DNA of 64,000 nt from Parvularcula bermudensis HTCC2503 (GTDB lineage: Bacteria; Pseudomonadota; Alphaproteobacteria; Caulobacterales; Parvularculaceae): positions 2,830,501-2,894,500 of the forward strand of contig NC_014414.1 of assembly GCF_000152825.2 (NCBI RefSeq). Reading direction: 5' to 3'. Made by a program: the position numbers and the translations under genes. Positions within the stretch are counted from its first letter, which is position 1. Each line of letters begins with the position of its first letter. The notes under the pieces are model-generated. The model was not told the DNA's origin and did not search any database. It was given only the letters and a program-made list of their open reading frames with translations. Below, piece by piece: positions 1 through 8,953 of the stretch.

Positions 1-239
1 TGGACTGGCCGACGATCCGCGTTCACATCGAGACGCTCCGCCTCGTCTGCGCCGTCGAAACCGTTCTGAGTAGAGACCAGGACACCGCGATGGAGCTCGC
101 CGAACGATATCGCTTCAGTTGGTGGGATGCGCAGATCCTTGCCGTCGCGCAGCGCTGTGGCGCGAAAACCCTCTATTCGGAGGATCTCCAGCACGGACAG
201 GACGTGAGAGGTCTCAGGATCGAGAATCCCTTCCTGTAG
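1..239 (+). CDS. PIN-domain (VapC-like) ribonuclease toxin, 3' end only
   Basis: Reading frame 3 is open from the window edge to a TAG at 237-239 and encodes about 78 residues of a PIN-domain C-terminus. The segment SWWDAQILAVAQ carries the conserved third acidic residue, and YSEDLQHGQ carries the fourth acidic position, followed by the usual GLRIENPF ending. PIN toxins are metal-dependent RNases of VapBC-type toxin-antitoxin pairs. The N-terminal catalytic Asp and any antitoxin lie outside the window, so intactness is unknown. A decayed relative with the same ending sits at 48250-48616 on the same strand. Confidence 0.75.
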   Translation, partial: DWPTIRVHIETLRLVCAVETVLSRDQDTAMELAERYRFSWWDAQILAVAQRCGAKTLYSEDLQHGQDVRGLRIENPFL

Positions 240-284
240 CCGTGACGACCGACGCAAAGCGTTCCCGCATCAGGCTTGACATCG

Positions 285-668
285 TTAGCCCAGGTAGAGC
301 GCAAGAAGAACCATACCAAGTCCGACATCTATCCAGACACAAAAAGGGATATACCATCCGGGCACGTCAGACCGGAAGAGATTGCTGTGATGGTCAAGAT
401 CCCAGCCCGCATGCAGGATGAGCGCGACCGGAATGACGACAGGATGCCAGAGCAGACCGAGAAGCGCGGCGATGCCGAAAAGACTGGCCCCGCCCAATTC
501 TTCGACCAGCGCCCTCACCTGCCCGGTGGCAGCGGCGAAACCGATATAGGCGCCGGCAATGGCCGCGAGGGTCACGGCGCCGAGGGCGACTGACGCTTCG
601 GGCGGCAGCAGGAGATGAGCAGGAACAAGTACGCCGAGCACCAAAGCAGCGGGAAGTATGCTGCGCAT
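285..668 (-). CDS. Small integral membrane protein of unknown function
   Basis: This 127-residue protein is almost entirely hydrophobic, with about four predicted membrane segments and a polar HAGWDLDHH stretch between the last two. The chosen ATG shares one base with the stop of the upstream PepSY gene (TGATG arrangement), which suggests coupled translation. A start at 695 in the same frame is possible and would add nine residues. It is the last gene of the copper operon running from csoR. I do not recognise a function; the His/Asp motif could bind metal, but that is speculation. Confidence 0.6.
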   Translation of the reverse strand: MRSILPAALVLGVLVPAHLLLPPEASVALGAVTLAAIAGAYIGFAAATGQVRALVEELGGASLFGIAALLGLLWHPVVIPVALILHAGWDLDHHSNLFRSDVPGWYIPFCVWIDVGLGMVLLALYLG

Positions 669-1387
669 CAGCGCCGCCGTCGTGTGGATTGCCACTGTCC
701 GTAGGAACGGCGCATTCGGAACACCAAAATCGTCAGCCCGGAGACAGACACGATCAGACCAAGTCCTGCCGAAATAATGAGCAGCGGGTGGTTAAAATCG
801 GCGCCGTCGTCATAATCCATGACGTGAAGGCGCCAGAAGAAATCGAACAGCCGCCAGGTATCCGAACGGCGGGCACGGACGACCCCCGTATCAGGATCGA
901 TATACAGACGCGTGTTTCCGTCATCGTCGAACTGCACTTGCCAGACGGGCCCGCCCGGTCCGTATTCAGAGGGCGGATCACTCAACATCCGTACCGTGGA
1001 GACATGGCCATCGCCGGCGAAGTCGTATTCGGCCACTCGCCTCGCGAGCTCTTCGGATATCGGCGAGAGGATGATTCCCGCTTCAGCATCGACGATTGCG
1101 GTACGCGCCCCTCCGCGCAACTCCCAGACGGGCTCGCCGAGAAGACGGCTCAGCGCCGACTGCTCGACAGCGTCCATACCGGCAGCCTCCACCGCCTCCT
1201 GCAGGGAGACGATGGCGCCGGGCCGCACGGCCTGAGTTGGGTGGTCGGCAATCTTGTGTTCACCGCGGACGCGTTCGATGGGCAGAACGCTCATCACAAA
1301 GCCGCCGAGAATCCAGAGCATCACCTGGAGTCCGATGATCAGCGCAAGCCATTTGTGAAGGCGGACGGCCCATCGCAGGAGCACCAT
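668..1387 (-). CDS. PepSY-domain membrane protein
   Basis: The 239-residue protein has an N-terminal membrane helix after RWAVRLHKWLALIIGLQ, a periplasmic stretch with PepSY-like features (VWQVQFDDDGNTRLYIDPDTG), and a C-terminal helix ending in a basic tail. The layout matches PepSY-associated TM proteins, which are common beside metal efflux or iron-uptake genes. It lies three bases downstream of the CusF-like gene and overlaps the next gene by one base, so it is cotranscribed with cusCBA. Its role in copper handling is inferred only from context. Confidence 0.75.
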   Translation of the reverse strand: MVLLRWAVRLHKWLALIIGLQVMLWILGGFVMSVLPIERVRGEHKIADHPTQAVRPGAIVSLQEAVEAAGMDAVEQSALSRLLGEPVWELRGGARTAIVDAEAGIILSPISEELARRVAEYDFAGDGHVSTVRMLSDPPSEYGPGGPVWQVQFDDDGNTRLYIDPDTGVVRARRSDTWRLFDFFWRLHVMDYDDGADFNHPLLIISAGLGLIVSVSGLTILVFRMRRSYGQWQSTRRRR

Positions 1388-1390
1388 GGA

Positions 1391-1813
1391 TCAGTGATCC
1401 ATCTCGGCCATGCAGTCGCTCATCTCCGCGCCCTGATCGCACGCATGGGTGACCCGCCAGGACCCGTCGCGGCCCTGCTTGACCATGAACATGATCTCGT
1501 CACCCGCTGAGAGGGTCTCCAGATCGACATCGCGCGTGGTCCCGAAGAACATGGTCATCGCCCCCATATCGGCGCCTTCTAGCGGGCCATGATCGATCTC
1601 GATCCGACGCCCCTCGAGATCTACCGAAACGATCCGTCCCTCGCCGTGGGCCGAGCCTTCGCCCATCGATCCGCCGTGGCCGGGCATATCGTGGTCGGCC
1701 ATGTCATGGGGTGCGGATGGCGTCTCAGCGCTGTCCGGCGCGGTCGCGTCACCGGATCCCCCACAGCCCGTGAGGGCCAGCATTGACGCGGTCAGTAAAA
1801 TGATCGGTTTCAT
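1391..1813 (-). CDS. cusF: CusF-like periplasmic copper-binding lipoprotein
   Basis: The 140-residue protein has a lipoprotein signal (ALTGC lipobox) and a Met/His-rich linker (HDMADHDMPGHGGSM). The CusF fold region contains GAMTMFF, corresponding to the Met-containing Cu(I)/Ag(I) site of CusF. CusF proteins pass Cu(I) to the CusCBA pump in the periplasm. It lies 18 bases downstream of cusA. Unusual points are the lipid anchor and a Cys/Met-containing C-terminus (ACDQGAEMSDCMAEMDH), since E. coli CusF is soluble and lacks Cys. CusF-type binding is well supported; the extra C-terminal site is inference. Confidence 0.85.
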   Translation of the reverse strand: MKPIILLTASMLALTGCGGSGDATAPDSAETPSAPHDMADHDMPGHGGSMGEGSAHGEGRIVSVDLEGRRIEIDHGPLEGADMGAMTMFFGTTRDVDLETLSAGDEIMFMVKQGRDGSWRVTHACDQGAEMSDCMAEMDH

Positions 1814-1831
1814 GAAGTTTCTCCTATCAGG

Positions 1832-4800
1832 TCAATTTTGCGGCACGGGACGGCGGTCGCCAGGAGCGGAAGCGTGCCGATCTTCCAATTGGCGGGAGAC
1901 CCAGACCGTATAGATCACGGGGATCACGATCAGCGTCAGGAGGGTTGTCGAGATCATCCCGCCCAGCATGGGCAGGGCGATGCGGCGCATCACGTCCGAC
2001 CCGAGACCTTCGGTGAAGAAGATCGGCGCCAGCCCGACAATGATCGTCAAGACGGTCATCAGCTTCGGCCGCACGCGGAGGACTGCGCCATGGCTGACGG
2101 CCCGCACAAGGGCCGTGAGATCGCCGGGGCGCTCCTCGCGCACCTGCGCATCGATATAGAGAAGCATCACCACAGCCGTCTCCACCGCGATCCCGCCGAG
2201 CGCGATGAAGCCGACAGCGACAGCAACGGAGAAGTCGTATCCGGCGATCCACAGCGCCCAGAGCCCGCCAAGAAGGCCGAAGGGGAGCGACGCCATGATC
2301 ATCAGCGTCCGGTCGAGACGCCCGAAATGCAGCATGAGCAGCAGGAAGATCAGGCCCGCCGCAGCGGGAATGGCGATCTGTAGCCGGGCGGCGGCCTTCT
2401 CAAGCTGCTCGTATTGCCCTGACCATTCGATGGCGTAGCCGGGGGGCAACTCGACCGCATCGGCGACCACCTCCCTTGCTTCGGACACATAGCCGCCGAG
2501 GTCTCGGCCAGCGATGTCCACGAAGACCCAGCCCGTCAGCCTTGCGTTCTCCGACCGGATCATGGGCGGGCCCTCGGCGAAGACGATATCCGCCACCTCG
2601 CCCAGCGGGATATGCGCGCCCGACGCTCCGGGCACGAGGATGTTCTGGAGGTCCTCGGGGCGCTCACGGAAAGGACGATCATAGCGCAGAAGGATGTCGT
2701 AACGCTCTCGGCCTTCGACGCTCTGCGACAGAGGCATTCCCCCGATGGCGGTCTGGACGACCATCTGGAACGTGCCCATGTCGATATTGCGCCGGGCGAG
2801 CTCGGCCCGGTCCGGGCGGATTTCGAGATAGCGTCCGCCCAGAACCCGATCGGCGAAGGCTGAGCGGGTTCCCGGAATATCGGTCACCACCGCCTCGACC
2901 TCCTGGGCGATCCCTTCGATCTCGGCCAAATCGTCTCCCGTGACCTTGATCCCCACCGGTGTACGCACACCGGTCGAAACCATATCCATACGGATCTTGA
3001 TGGGATATCCCCAGCTGTTGACGAGGCCCGGCATTTGAAGCCGGGCATTCAGGTCGTCGATCAGAGCGTCCGGCGTTATCCCGTCGCGCCATTCCTCGCG
3101 CGGCTTCAGCCGGATCCATGTCTCTATCATGGTCAGCGGCGCAGGGTCGGTGGCTGTGTCCGCCCGCCCCGCCTTGCCGAAGACGCTCTCGACCTCAGGG
3201 ACGGCGGCGATGATCCGGTTCGTCTGCCCCAGGATCTCTCGCACCTTGGTCTGCGAAACACCCGGCAGGGTGGACGGCATATAAAGAAGCTCGCCCTCAT
3301 AAAGCGCGGGCATGAACTCCGATCCCGTGCGCGACAGCGGGATCAAGGCGCTCAGCATCAGGAGCGCCGTGAGCCCGATGGTCAGCCACCGGAACCGCAT
3401 GGCGAGGGCGAGGGCCGGCTTGTACGCCGCGACGAAGAAACGGTTCACCGGGTTCGCCTCCTCCCGCCGGATGCGCCCGCGCAACAGCCAGATCATCAGT
3501 ACCGGGACCAGCGTCACCGAGAGGAGTGCTGCGAACGCCATGGCATAGGTCTTGGTGAAGGCGAGCGGCGAGAACAGACGGAAGCTCTGCCCCGTCAAGG
3601 CGAAGACCGGCAGGAAGGAGACGACGATGATGAGGAGAGAGAAGAAGACACCGGGTCCCACCTCCTTGGCTGCCGTCAGGATGGCGGCGCGCCGTTCCGC
3701 CGGGGACGGATCGTCAATTCCCGATAGCCTGCGGCTGGCGTTCTCCACCATGACGATGGACGCATCGACCATGGCGCCGATGGCGATGGCAATGCCGCCC
3801 AGTGACATGATATTTGCCGTCACCCCCTGACCGGACATGACCAGGAAAGCGCCCAGCACACCGAGCGGCAGGGTGATGATCGCCACAAAGGCCGCGCGCA
3901 CATGGAGAAGAAAGATCAGCGTGACGAGCGCCACGGCGATCCCCTCCTCGATCAGCTTGTGCTCGAGGTAGGACACGGCGCCCTCGATGAGCGGCGCGCG
4001 ATTGTAGACAGGCACGATCTCGACCCCCTCCGGCAACCCGTTGCGGAGTTGGTCGAGCTTCGCCTCGACCCGGTCGATCACCTCCAGCGCATTCTCGCCG
4101 TCGCGCATGACGACGATCCCGGCGACGACTTCGCCTTCGCCGTTCAGCTCCACGACACCGCGGCGCAGGGCTGGGCCCTCGACGATGCGAGCGATGTCGC
4201 CGAGGGTCACCGGCGTTCCGTCCTCGGCGTAAACGACCGCCTGTTCGAGGTCTTCCCGCTCATCCACATAGCCCGATGAGCGGACCATGAACTCCGTCTC
4301 GCCCTGCTCGATGACACGCCCGCCGACCTCTGCGCTCGCGGTCCGGACAGCCTCGGCGATCCGGCCGATGGGCACATCGAAGGCCCGCAGGCGGTTAGGG
4401 TCGATCAGCACCTGATACTCGCGCACATACCCGCCGACGGAGGCGACCTCGGCGACGCCTTCGACGCCAGAAAGCTCGAGCTTCAGGAACCAGTCCTGGA
4501 TCGAGCGCAGCTCGGCGAGATCGGTTCCGCCCGTCCGGTCCACCAGTGCATACTGATAAACCCAGCCCACCCCCGTTGCGTCCGGGCCGATCTGCGGGGT
4601 TGCCGCATCCGGCAGAACATCCCCCAGCCGGGACAGCGCCTCCACCACCCGCGAGCGAGCCCAGTAGAGGTCCACATCGTCCTCGAATATGACGTAGACG
4701 AAGCTCGTTCCGAACATCGATGCGCCGCGCACGTCCTTGGTCTTCGGCAGCCCAAGAAGCTGCGTCGACAGAGGATAGGTGACAAGGTCTTCGACGATTT

Positions 4801-5023
4801 GCGGTGACTGGCCGGGGAAATCCGTCCGGATGATCACTTGAGTGTCGGTGAGATCCGGGATGGCATCGAGGGGGGTCCGCTGCACGGCCAACCAGCCCGC
4901 CACAGCCAACGCCGCCGCGAGGGCCAGCACGATGAGCTGATTACGGACGGACCAGTCGATGACCGCCGCCACCCAGCTCTTTGTCGGGTCATGGCCAGTG
5001 AGGGAAGGGTCGTGTTCGCTCAT
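1832..5023 (-). CDS. cusA: Cu(I)/Ag(I) efflux RND permease CusA
   Basis: This 1063-residue inner-membrane proton antiporter is full length for the HME-RND family. The TM4 motif is AIGAMVDASIVMVEN with Asp420, the CusA form rather than the DFG...VDG form of CzcA. Three methionines match the substrate-binding triad of E. coli CusA: Met582 (LLYMPST), Met632 (APLTMIE) and Met681 (RMDMVST). Their 50- and 49-residue spacings equal those of Met573/623/672. The substrate call of monovalent copper or silver is therefore strong. The ATG lies nine bases after the cusB stop. Confidence 0.95.
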   Translation of the reverse strand: MSEHDPSLTGHDPTKSWVAAVIDWSVRNQLIVLALAAALAVAGWLAVQRTPLDAIPDLTDTQVIIRTDFPGQSPQIVEDLVTYPLSTQLLGLPKTKDVRGASMFGTSFVYVIFEDDVDLYWARSRVVEALSRLGDVLPDAATPQIGPDATGVGWVYQYALVDRTGGTDLAELRSIQDWFLKLELSGVEGVAEVASVGGYVREYQVLIDPNRLRAFDVPIGRIAEAVRTASAEVGGRVIEQGETEFMVRSSGYVDEREDLEQAVVYAEDGTPVTLGDIARIVEGPALRRGVVELNGEGEVVAGIVVMRDGENALEVIDRVEAKLDQLRNGLPEGVEIVPVYNRAPLIEGAVSYLEHKLIEEGIAVALVTLIFLLHVRAAFVAIITLPLGVLGAFLVMSGQGVTANIMSLGGIAIAIGAMVDASIVMVENASRRLSGIDDPSPAERRAAILTAAKEVGPGVFFSLLIIVVSFLPVFALTGQSFRLFSPLAFTKTYAMAFAALLSVTLVPVLMIWLLRGRIRREEANPVNRFFVAAYKPALALAMRFRWLTIGLTALLMLSALIPLSRTGSEFMPALYEGELLYMPSTLPGVSQTKVREILGQTNRIIAAVPEVESVFGKAGRADTATDPAPLTMIETWIRLKPREEWRDGITPDALIDDLNARLQMPGLVNSWGYPIKIRMDMVSTGVRTPVGIKVTGDDLAEIEGIAQEVEAVVTDIPGTRSAFADRVLGGRYLEIRPDRAELARRNIDMGTFQMVVQTAIGGMPLSQSVEGRERYDILLRYDRPFRERPEDLQNILVPGASGAHIPLGEVADIVFAEGPPMIRSENARLTGWVFVDIAGRDLGGYVSEAREVVADAVELPPGYAIEWSGQYEQLEKAAARLQIAIPAAAGLIFLLLMLHFGRLDRTLMIMASLPFGLLGGLWALWIAGYDFSVAVAVGFIALGGIAVETAVVMLLYIDAQVREERPGDLTALVRAVSHGAVLRVRPKLMTVLTIIVGLAPIFFTEGLGSDVMRRIALPMLGGMISTTLLTLIVIPVIYTVWVSRQLEDRHASAPGDRRPVPQN

Positions 5024-5032
5024 GATACCGCC

Positions 5033-6685
5033 CTAATGATTGTGTCCGGCCATGGCAGGCCGATCCGAGGCATCGTCCATCGCCATGACGTCCGGCCACA
5101 CGATCCGCTCGGCGTCGCCGTCGCCATACGGGTTGGCGGGCTGACTGCCTTCCTGGACCCAGAGGCGATCCTCTCCGGCACGGAAGAGCGTCAGTCCCTC
5201 GTCGGCATAGTGTTGGGGGGCGCCTTCGAGGAGCCACGGGCGCAGGCCCTCCATCAGATCGGACAGCGCATCTGCCAGTTCCGCGGGGCCCCCCGCCTCC
5301 TGCGCCGCCCGGACTGCGCCTTCCGCATGGAGAATGATGGGCGAAAGACGCGTGTTCGCGTAGCGCGCGCGCAGCGTTTCCCCAACACCGAGGGTAGGAT
5401 CGAGGAAGCTCGGCTGCACCGCATACCCATCAACCAGCGCCTCGTGAAAATAAAGCGCCGCATCAACGAAGTGATCGACCATGGCCAGCGTTTCATCCGT
5501 CATCGGCAGGTCCGAAAGGGGAACCTCCGGGCCGAGCCCGCCGCCCATCTTCGAAAACCCTTCCCGGAGGCTCGCCTCGGAATCGAGGAGGAACTGCCCG
5601 CTGGTGACGATCTCTTCGCCCGGTTCCAGCCCGGCGACGATCTCCGTTTGCCCCAGGGCCGACAGCCCCGTCTGCACCGGTCGCGGCGCGAACCGCCCGC
5701 CGCCCAGCGCCATCACCACATGGGCGCCGCGACTGTCGCGGAGGATCGCCTCGCTCGGTACCGAAAGTCGGGGCCGATCGTCGACGGCGAAGGTGACATC
5801 GGCATAGGCGCCGGTCCGCAGGGCCTGGTCGTCGTTCGACAGGACGATCCGGACGCGGCCCGTCCGGGTTTCCGGATCGATAGTGGGGTAGACGTAGTCG
5901 ACCGTCGCCTCGCGCTCCGGCACGGCGGCAGCGGACACAGTGACCGTCGCGGGCGTCCCCTCGGCGATTAAGGGGAGGTCCTGCTCCGCCACCGAGGCGA
6001 TGATCCACACCTCGTCGTAACGCTGTAGCCGAAGGATCACATCGCCAGGCGTGACATAGGTTCCTTCGCGCACGGACAGCGCCGATACCACCCCGTCCTC
6101 CTCCGCGGTCACCGGCATCCGCTCGATAACGGCTCGGCCCTCACGCAAGGTCGCGATGACGCCATCCTGCATGCCGAGGGAGCGCAGACGCTGCGCCGCC
6201 GCCTCGATCCTTCCGCCCGCGCCGCTGCGCAACGCCGCGAGGTAGTCCTGCTGCGCCCCGATCAGGTCCGGGCTGTAGACGCGGTAGAGAAGGTCCCCGG
6301 CTTCGACACGATCTCCTTCCGCTGTGACCGCCAGGTCTTCGATCCATCCCTCTACCCGAGAAGCAGCAACCGTCTCCGCGCGCGTGCTCGGTTCGACACG
6401 ACCAAAGGCGCGGACCTGCCGGGCGAAGGAGACGACCTCCGCCGGCGCCGTCCGTACCCCCATGGTCTGGATCATGGCGGGGGATACGGCAATGCCGGCC
6501 TGGTCTCCGCCATCGACCAGGGGGGCTTCGGAGACCGGCACCAGGTCCATCCCGCAGATCGGACAGACCCCGTCTGCATCCATGGAGATGTAATGAGGGT
6601 GCATCGGACAGGTATAGGTCTCGGTCTCCTGCGCGTGGGCGGCCCCCGCGAACAGAACGATCAGAATGAGGATGAGATGTTTCAT
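5033..6685 (-). CDS. cusB: CusB-type periplasmic adaptor with heavy-metal-binding domain
   Basis: The start is the ATG within an ATGA overlap with the cusC stop, giving 550 residues; longer in-frame extensions would lie inside cusC. A signal peptide is followed by a heavy-metal-binding domain with Cys26, Cys41 and Cys44 (TYTCPMHP...CPICGM). Barrel-sandwich, hairpin and beta-barrel regions of a membrane-fusion protein follow. About 130 extra C-terminal residues after the adaptor core form a helical, Trp-containing domain (FHEALVDGYAVQ...PWLLEGAPQHYADEG), similar in placement to DUF3347-like tails. It links CusA to CusC across the periplasm. Confidence 0.92.
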   Translation of the reverse strand: MKHLILILIVLFAGAAHAQETETYTCPMHPHYISMDADGVCPICGMDLVPVSEAPLVDGGDQAGIAVSPAMIQTMGVRTAPAEVVSFARQVRAFGRVEPSTRAETVAASRVEGWIEDLAVTAEGDRVEAGDLLYRVYSPDLIGAQQDYLAALRSGAGGRIEAAAQRLRSLGMQDGVIATLREGRAVIERMPVTAEEDGVVSALSVREGTYVTPGDVILRLQRYDEVWIIASVAEQDLPLIAEGTPATVTVSAAAVPEREATVDYVYPTIDPETRTGRVRIVLSNDDQALRTGAYADVTFAVDDRPRLSVPSEAILRDSRGAHVVMALGGGRFAPRPVQTGLSALGQTEIVAGLEPGEEIVTSGQFLLDSEASLREGFSKMGGGLGPEVPLSDLPMTDETLAMVDHFVDAALYFHEALVDGYAVQPSFLDPTLGVGETLRARYANTRLSPIILHAEGAVRAAQEAGGPAELADALSDLMEGLRPWLLEGAPQHYADEGLTLFRAGEDRLWVQEGSQPANPYGDGDAERIVWPDVMAMDDASDRPAMAGHNH

Positions 6686-7917
6686 GGCGTCACCAAGAGG
6701 CTGTTGGCTTCGGCGGTCAGCGCAATCACACGCGCCCGTTCCGCGGCCAGTTGAGAACGGAGTTCGAGGGCAGCGAGCTCCGCGTCGATGACCGAGGAAT
6801 AGGTACCGTATCCCGCTTCGTAATCCGCCCGGGCTGCGCGCGCCTGCTCCGCGAGCCCGGCGATCTTGGCCTCCAGCAGGTCGACACTGTCCTCTGCCGC
6901 CACGCGCGCCGCATCGAGCCGGCTCCAGGCCGCCTGGGCCATCCGGGCGGCGGTGGCGAGGTCGGATCGGGCGGCCGCCTCCCGCGCCTTCGCCGCGCGC
7001 AGCTTGGGGTCCTGATTGTTTCGCTGCCACAGGGGCACGGTGAAGGTCACCTGCGCCGAGACCCAGTCATCGCCCCGGAAAATCTCGCCCGGCAGACCGC
7101 TGCCCTCCTCCCGTTGCTGATAGGTCAGTCCCACGCCCCAATTGGGCCAGTACGCCGCCTCGGCCCGCATCGTGCCCGCTGCGGCAATATCGATCCCGGC
7201 ATCGGCGAGGCGGACGGCATGGAAGGCGCTTGCCTCCCCGATCCATTGCTGCGGCTCGATGGGCGGAAGATCCGTTTGCGGCACATCGCCCACGAGGTCG
7301 ATGAGCGCCGCCTCCACAGCGGCCATTTCGGCAGCGAGGTCTGCCCGGCGGCGACTCAGATCGACGCGTTCGACATCGACCTGCGCCAGCCGGAAAGCGA
7401 CGGCCCGTCCGGCCGCAAGGTCGGCCTCGACCGTCTCGGTCAGGGCATCGAGGGCTTCAGCCTGTGCTTCGAGTACGTTCTGCTGCTCGATAATCCGTCG
7501 CCGGTCCGCCAGCGCGGTGATGAGACGGGCGCGCAGGGCGGCGAAGCGTTGTTCCGCCATCAATTCCAGCCGCGCCGCTTCCCCGTCGGACATTGCCGCG
7601 CCCGCCCGTCGGCTCTTCAGATTGGGGATGTCCTGCCGGACGCCGATGGCCTTGTGCGTGGGCAGAAACCGGTCGAACGCCGGATCTTCCACTGGGAGAT
7701 TGTTGATGCCCAGACTGACGACAGGATCCGGCAGCCCAAGGGCCGCCCGGCCCTCCGCCCCCACCGCTTCTGTCTCCCATTTAAGGGACTGAAGCGCGGG
7801 GTGGTCGCGAAGGCGCGCCTCGAGATCGTCGACGGATTGACCGTGGGCTGAGGCGAGCAGGAGCGGCCCGGCCAGAAGGGCCGAGAACACGGGGCTGAGC
7901 GATAGGGAATGAGACAT
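6682..7917 (-). CDS. cusC: CusC-type TolC-family outer-membrane efflux protein
   Basis: The 411-residue protein begins MSHSLSLSPVFSALLAGPLL, a signal peptide cleaved near AHG-QS. Long in-frame upstream sequence lacks signal-peptide character, so this inner ATG was chosen. Long Ala/Arg/Glu-rich helices and the LWQRNNQDPKL turn are typical of TolC-family channel proteins. No lipobox Cys is seen, unlike E. coli CusC. Its stop overlaps the cusB start by four bases. It forms the outer-membrane duct of the copper pump. Confidence 0.88.
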   Translation of the reverse strand: MSHSLSLSPVFSALLAGPLLLASAHGQSVDDLEARLRDHPALQSLKWETEAVGAEGRAALGLPDPVVSLGINNLPVEDPAFDRFLPTHKAIGVRQDIPNLKSRRAGAAMSDGEAARLELMAEQRFAALRARLITALADRRRIIEQQNVLEAQAEALDALTETVEADLAAGRAVAFRLAQVDVERVDLSRRRADLAAEMAAVEAALIDLVGDVPQTDLPPIEPQQWIGEASAFHAVRLADAGIDIAAAGTMRAEAAYWPNWGVGLTYQQREEGSGLPGEIFRGDDWVSAQVTFTVPLWQRNNQDPKLRAAKAREAAARSDLATAARMAQAAWSRLDAARVAAEDSVDLLEAKIAGLAEQARAARADYEAGYGTYSSVIDAELAALELRSQLAAERARVIALTAEANSLLVTP

Positions 7918-7984
7918 AGAAAATCCGACAGCTGAACGAACGAAGCGGACGGGCGGAGCCGCATCCGAGGGGTTCAGCGTCGGA

Positions 7985-8371
7985 TCAAAGAAGCAAACGT
8001 TGCTTAAGGACCAGCGGCGTCTGCGCCGGGGGGGCGGTACCGGGGGGCCGGACAAAGCCTGAAGTCACCGGCGGGATACGGATTGCGAGGGCCGGCAAGG
8101 GCACCAAGGCGACGACCACCGGCGCCCGTTCGTGGGCGGCCTTAAGGGTCTGGTTCGCCGTCGCCGACGCCTGGGTCAGACAGGCATCGCATCCAGGGCA
8201 TTCTGCCGGATCGGGTGGCGCATGCTCCGCCTCGCCATGGCAGGGCGGGGCCGCCTCCGCAGCGCTGGCCATGTCGGCATGACCGCCTTCGGTCAGGCAA
8301 CAGGCCATGACCGGCCCTGCCATCACCAGCAGCGCCGCAACCAGGCCGAGAAGGCGAGCCGAAAGCGTCAT
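7985..8371 (-). CDS. Small secreted Cys-rich protein heading the cus operon
   Basis: The 128-residue protein has a signal peptide (LLGLVAALLVMAGPVMA) and Cys at 24, 25, 44, 58, 61 and 64, including CPGCDAC. Scattered His residues lie in the first half. This composition suggests periplasmic metal binding, resembling small proteins that precede cop/cus genes in proteobacteria. A CsoR-type site lies 34-50 bases upstream of the start. The C-terminal half is Pro/Val-rich and featureless. No named family is assigned with confidence. Confidence 0.7.
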   Translation of the reverse strand: MTLSARLLGLVAALLVMAGPVMACCLTEGGHADMASAAEAAPPCHGEAEHAPPDPAECPGCDACLTQASATANQTLKAAHERAPVVVALVPLPALAIRIPPVTSGFVRPPGTAPPAQTPLVLKQRLLL

Positions 8372-8404
8372 GGAAGGGACCCTACCCGCAATCCGTTAAC
8401 ACCG

Positions 8405-8421
8405 ATACCCCCTGGGTGCAT
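8405..8421. promoter_or_regulatory. CsoR-type operator, imperfect
   Basis: The 17-base sequence ATACCCCCTGGGTGCAT has one good half (ATACCC) and a degenerate second half. It sits between the csoR stop and the Cys-rich gene start, about 34 bases upstream of that start. It matches the architecture of the better palindromes at 8909 and 18071, so separate CsoR control of the cus genes downstream of csoR is plausible. Confidence 0.55.
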
Positions 8422-8423
8422 TG

Positions 8424-8699
8424 TCACTTCTTGCGCCCCCCCAGCACGGCGACCAGTTCCTCTACCTTCTCCCGGCGCTCATCGAGATCGTCCGAACCGA
8501 GCGCGTGCTCGACGCAGGTGCCCAAGTGATCGTCCAGAACCACTTTCTCGAGGCTTGTGAGCGCAGCCTTGATGGCCTGCACCTGCCGCACGACGTCGAT
8601 GCAGTAGCGGTCGCCATCGACCATTTTCGCGACACCCCGCACCTGACCCTCGATACGGGCGAGGCGCTTGATCGCGGCAGCTTTGGTTTCGTCTCTCAT
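8424..8699 (-). CDS. csoR: CsoR-family copper-sensing repressor
   Basis: The 91-residue all-helical protein contains Cys33 (DRYCIDVV), His58 and Cys62 (DDHLGTC). The spacings of 25 and 4 residues are those of the Cys-His-Cys Cu(I) site of Mycobacterium CsoR. CsoR proteins are tetrameric repressors that leave DNA when Cu(I) binds. It lies upstream of, and on the same strand as, the cus genes and divergent from copA. An operator overlaps its own ribosome-binding region, which implies autoregulation. The DNA targets are inferred from repeated motifs nearby. Confidence 0.93.
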   Translation of the reverse strand: MRDETKAAAIKRLARIEGQVRGVAKMVDGDRYCIDVVRQVQAIKAALTSLEKVVLDDHLGTCVEHALGSDDLDERREKVEELVAVLGGRKK

Positions 8700-8702
8700 C
8701 GC

Positions 8703-8720
8703 ATACTCCGTTGGGGGTAT
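8703..8720. promoter_or_regulatory. CsoR-type operator overlapping the csoR leader
   Basis: The 18-base imperfect palindrome ATACTCCGTTGGGGGTAT ends four bases before the csoR ATG on the minus strand. It includes the GGAG that probably serves as the csoR ribosome-binding site, with a TTATAC-like -10 box just upstream. Binding here would block csoR transcription directly. Confidence 0.65.
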
Positions 8721-8908
8721 AATTGATGTGTGAACGCGGCCGGCGCAACCGGGGTTTTGCCTTTCTAGCGGTCAGTTCCGAGCTTCGCCCATCGGAACGG
8801 CATTTTTGTCAGAGCATTTCGTCTTCAGCGAAGAACAAGGCGGCGTCCGTCAGAGGAGCATGTCTTACCGCAGCTGAAAGCCACGATTGAGCTTGCCTTG
8901 CAAAACGT

Positions 8909-8925
8909 ATACCCCACATGGGTAT
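8909..8925. promoter_or_regulatory. CsoR-type operator for the copAB/P-ATPase operon
   Basis: ATACCCCACATGGGTAT is a 17-base palindrome with perfect six-base arms, ATACCC and GGGTAT. It precedes the plus-strand copper operon. A TATAAA-like -10 element (8923-8928) overlaps the right arm, the position expected for a repressor site. It is the best copy of the motif in the window. Confidence 0.75.
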
Positions 8926-8953
8926 AAACACGAACCGAAGAGGAGCGTTCGAC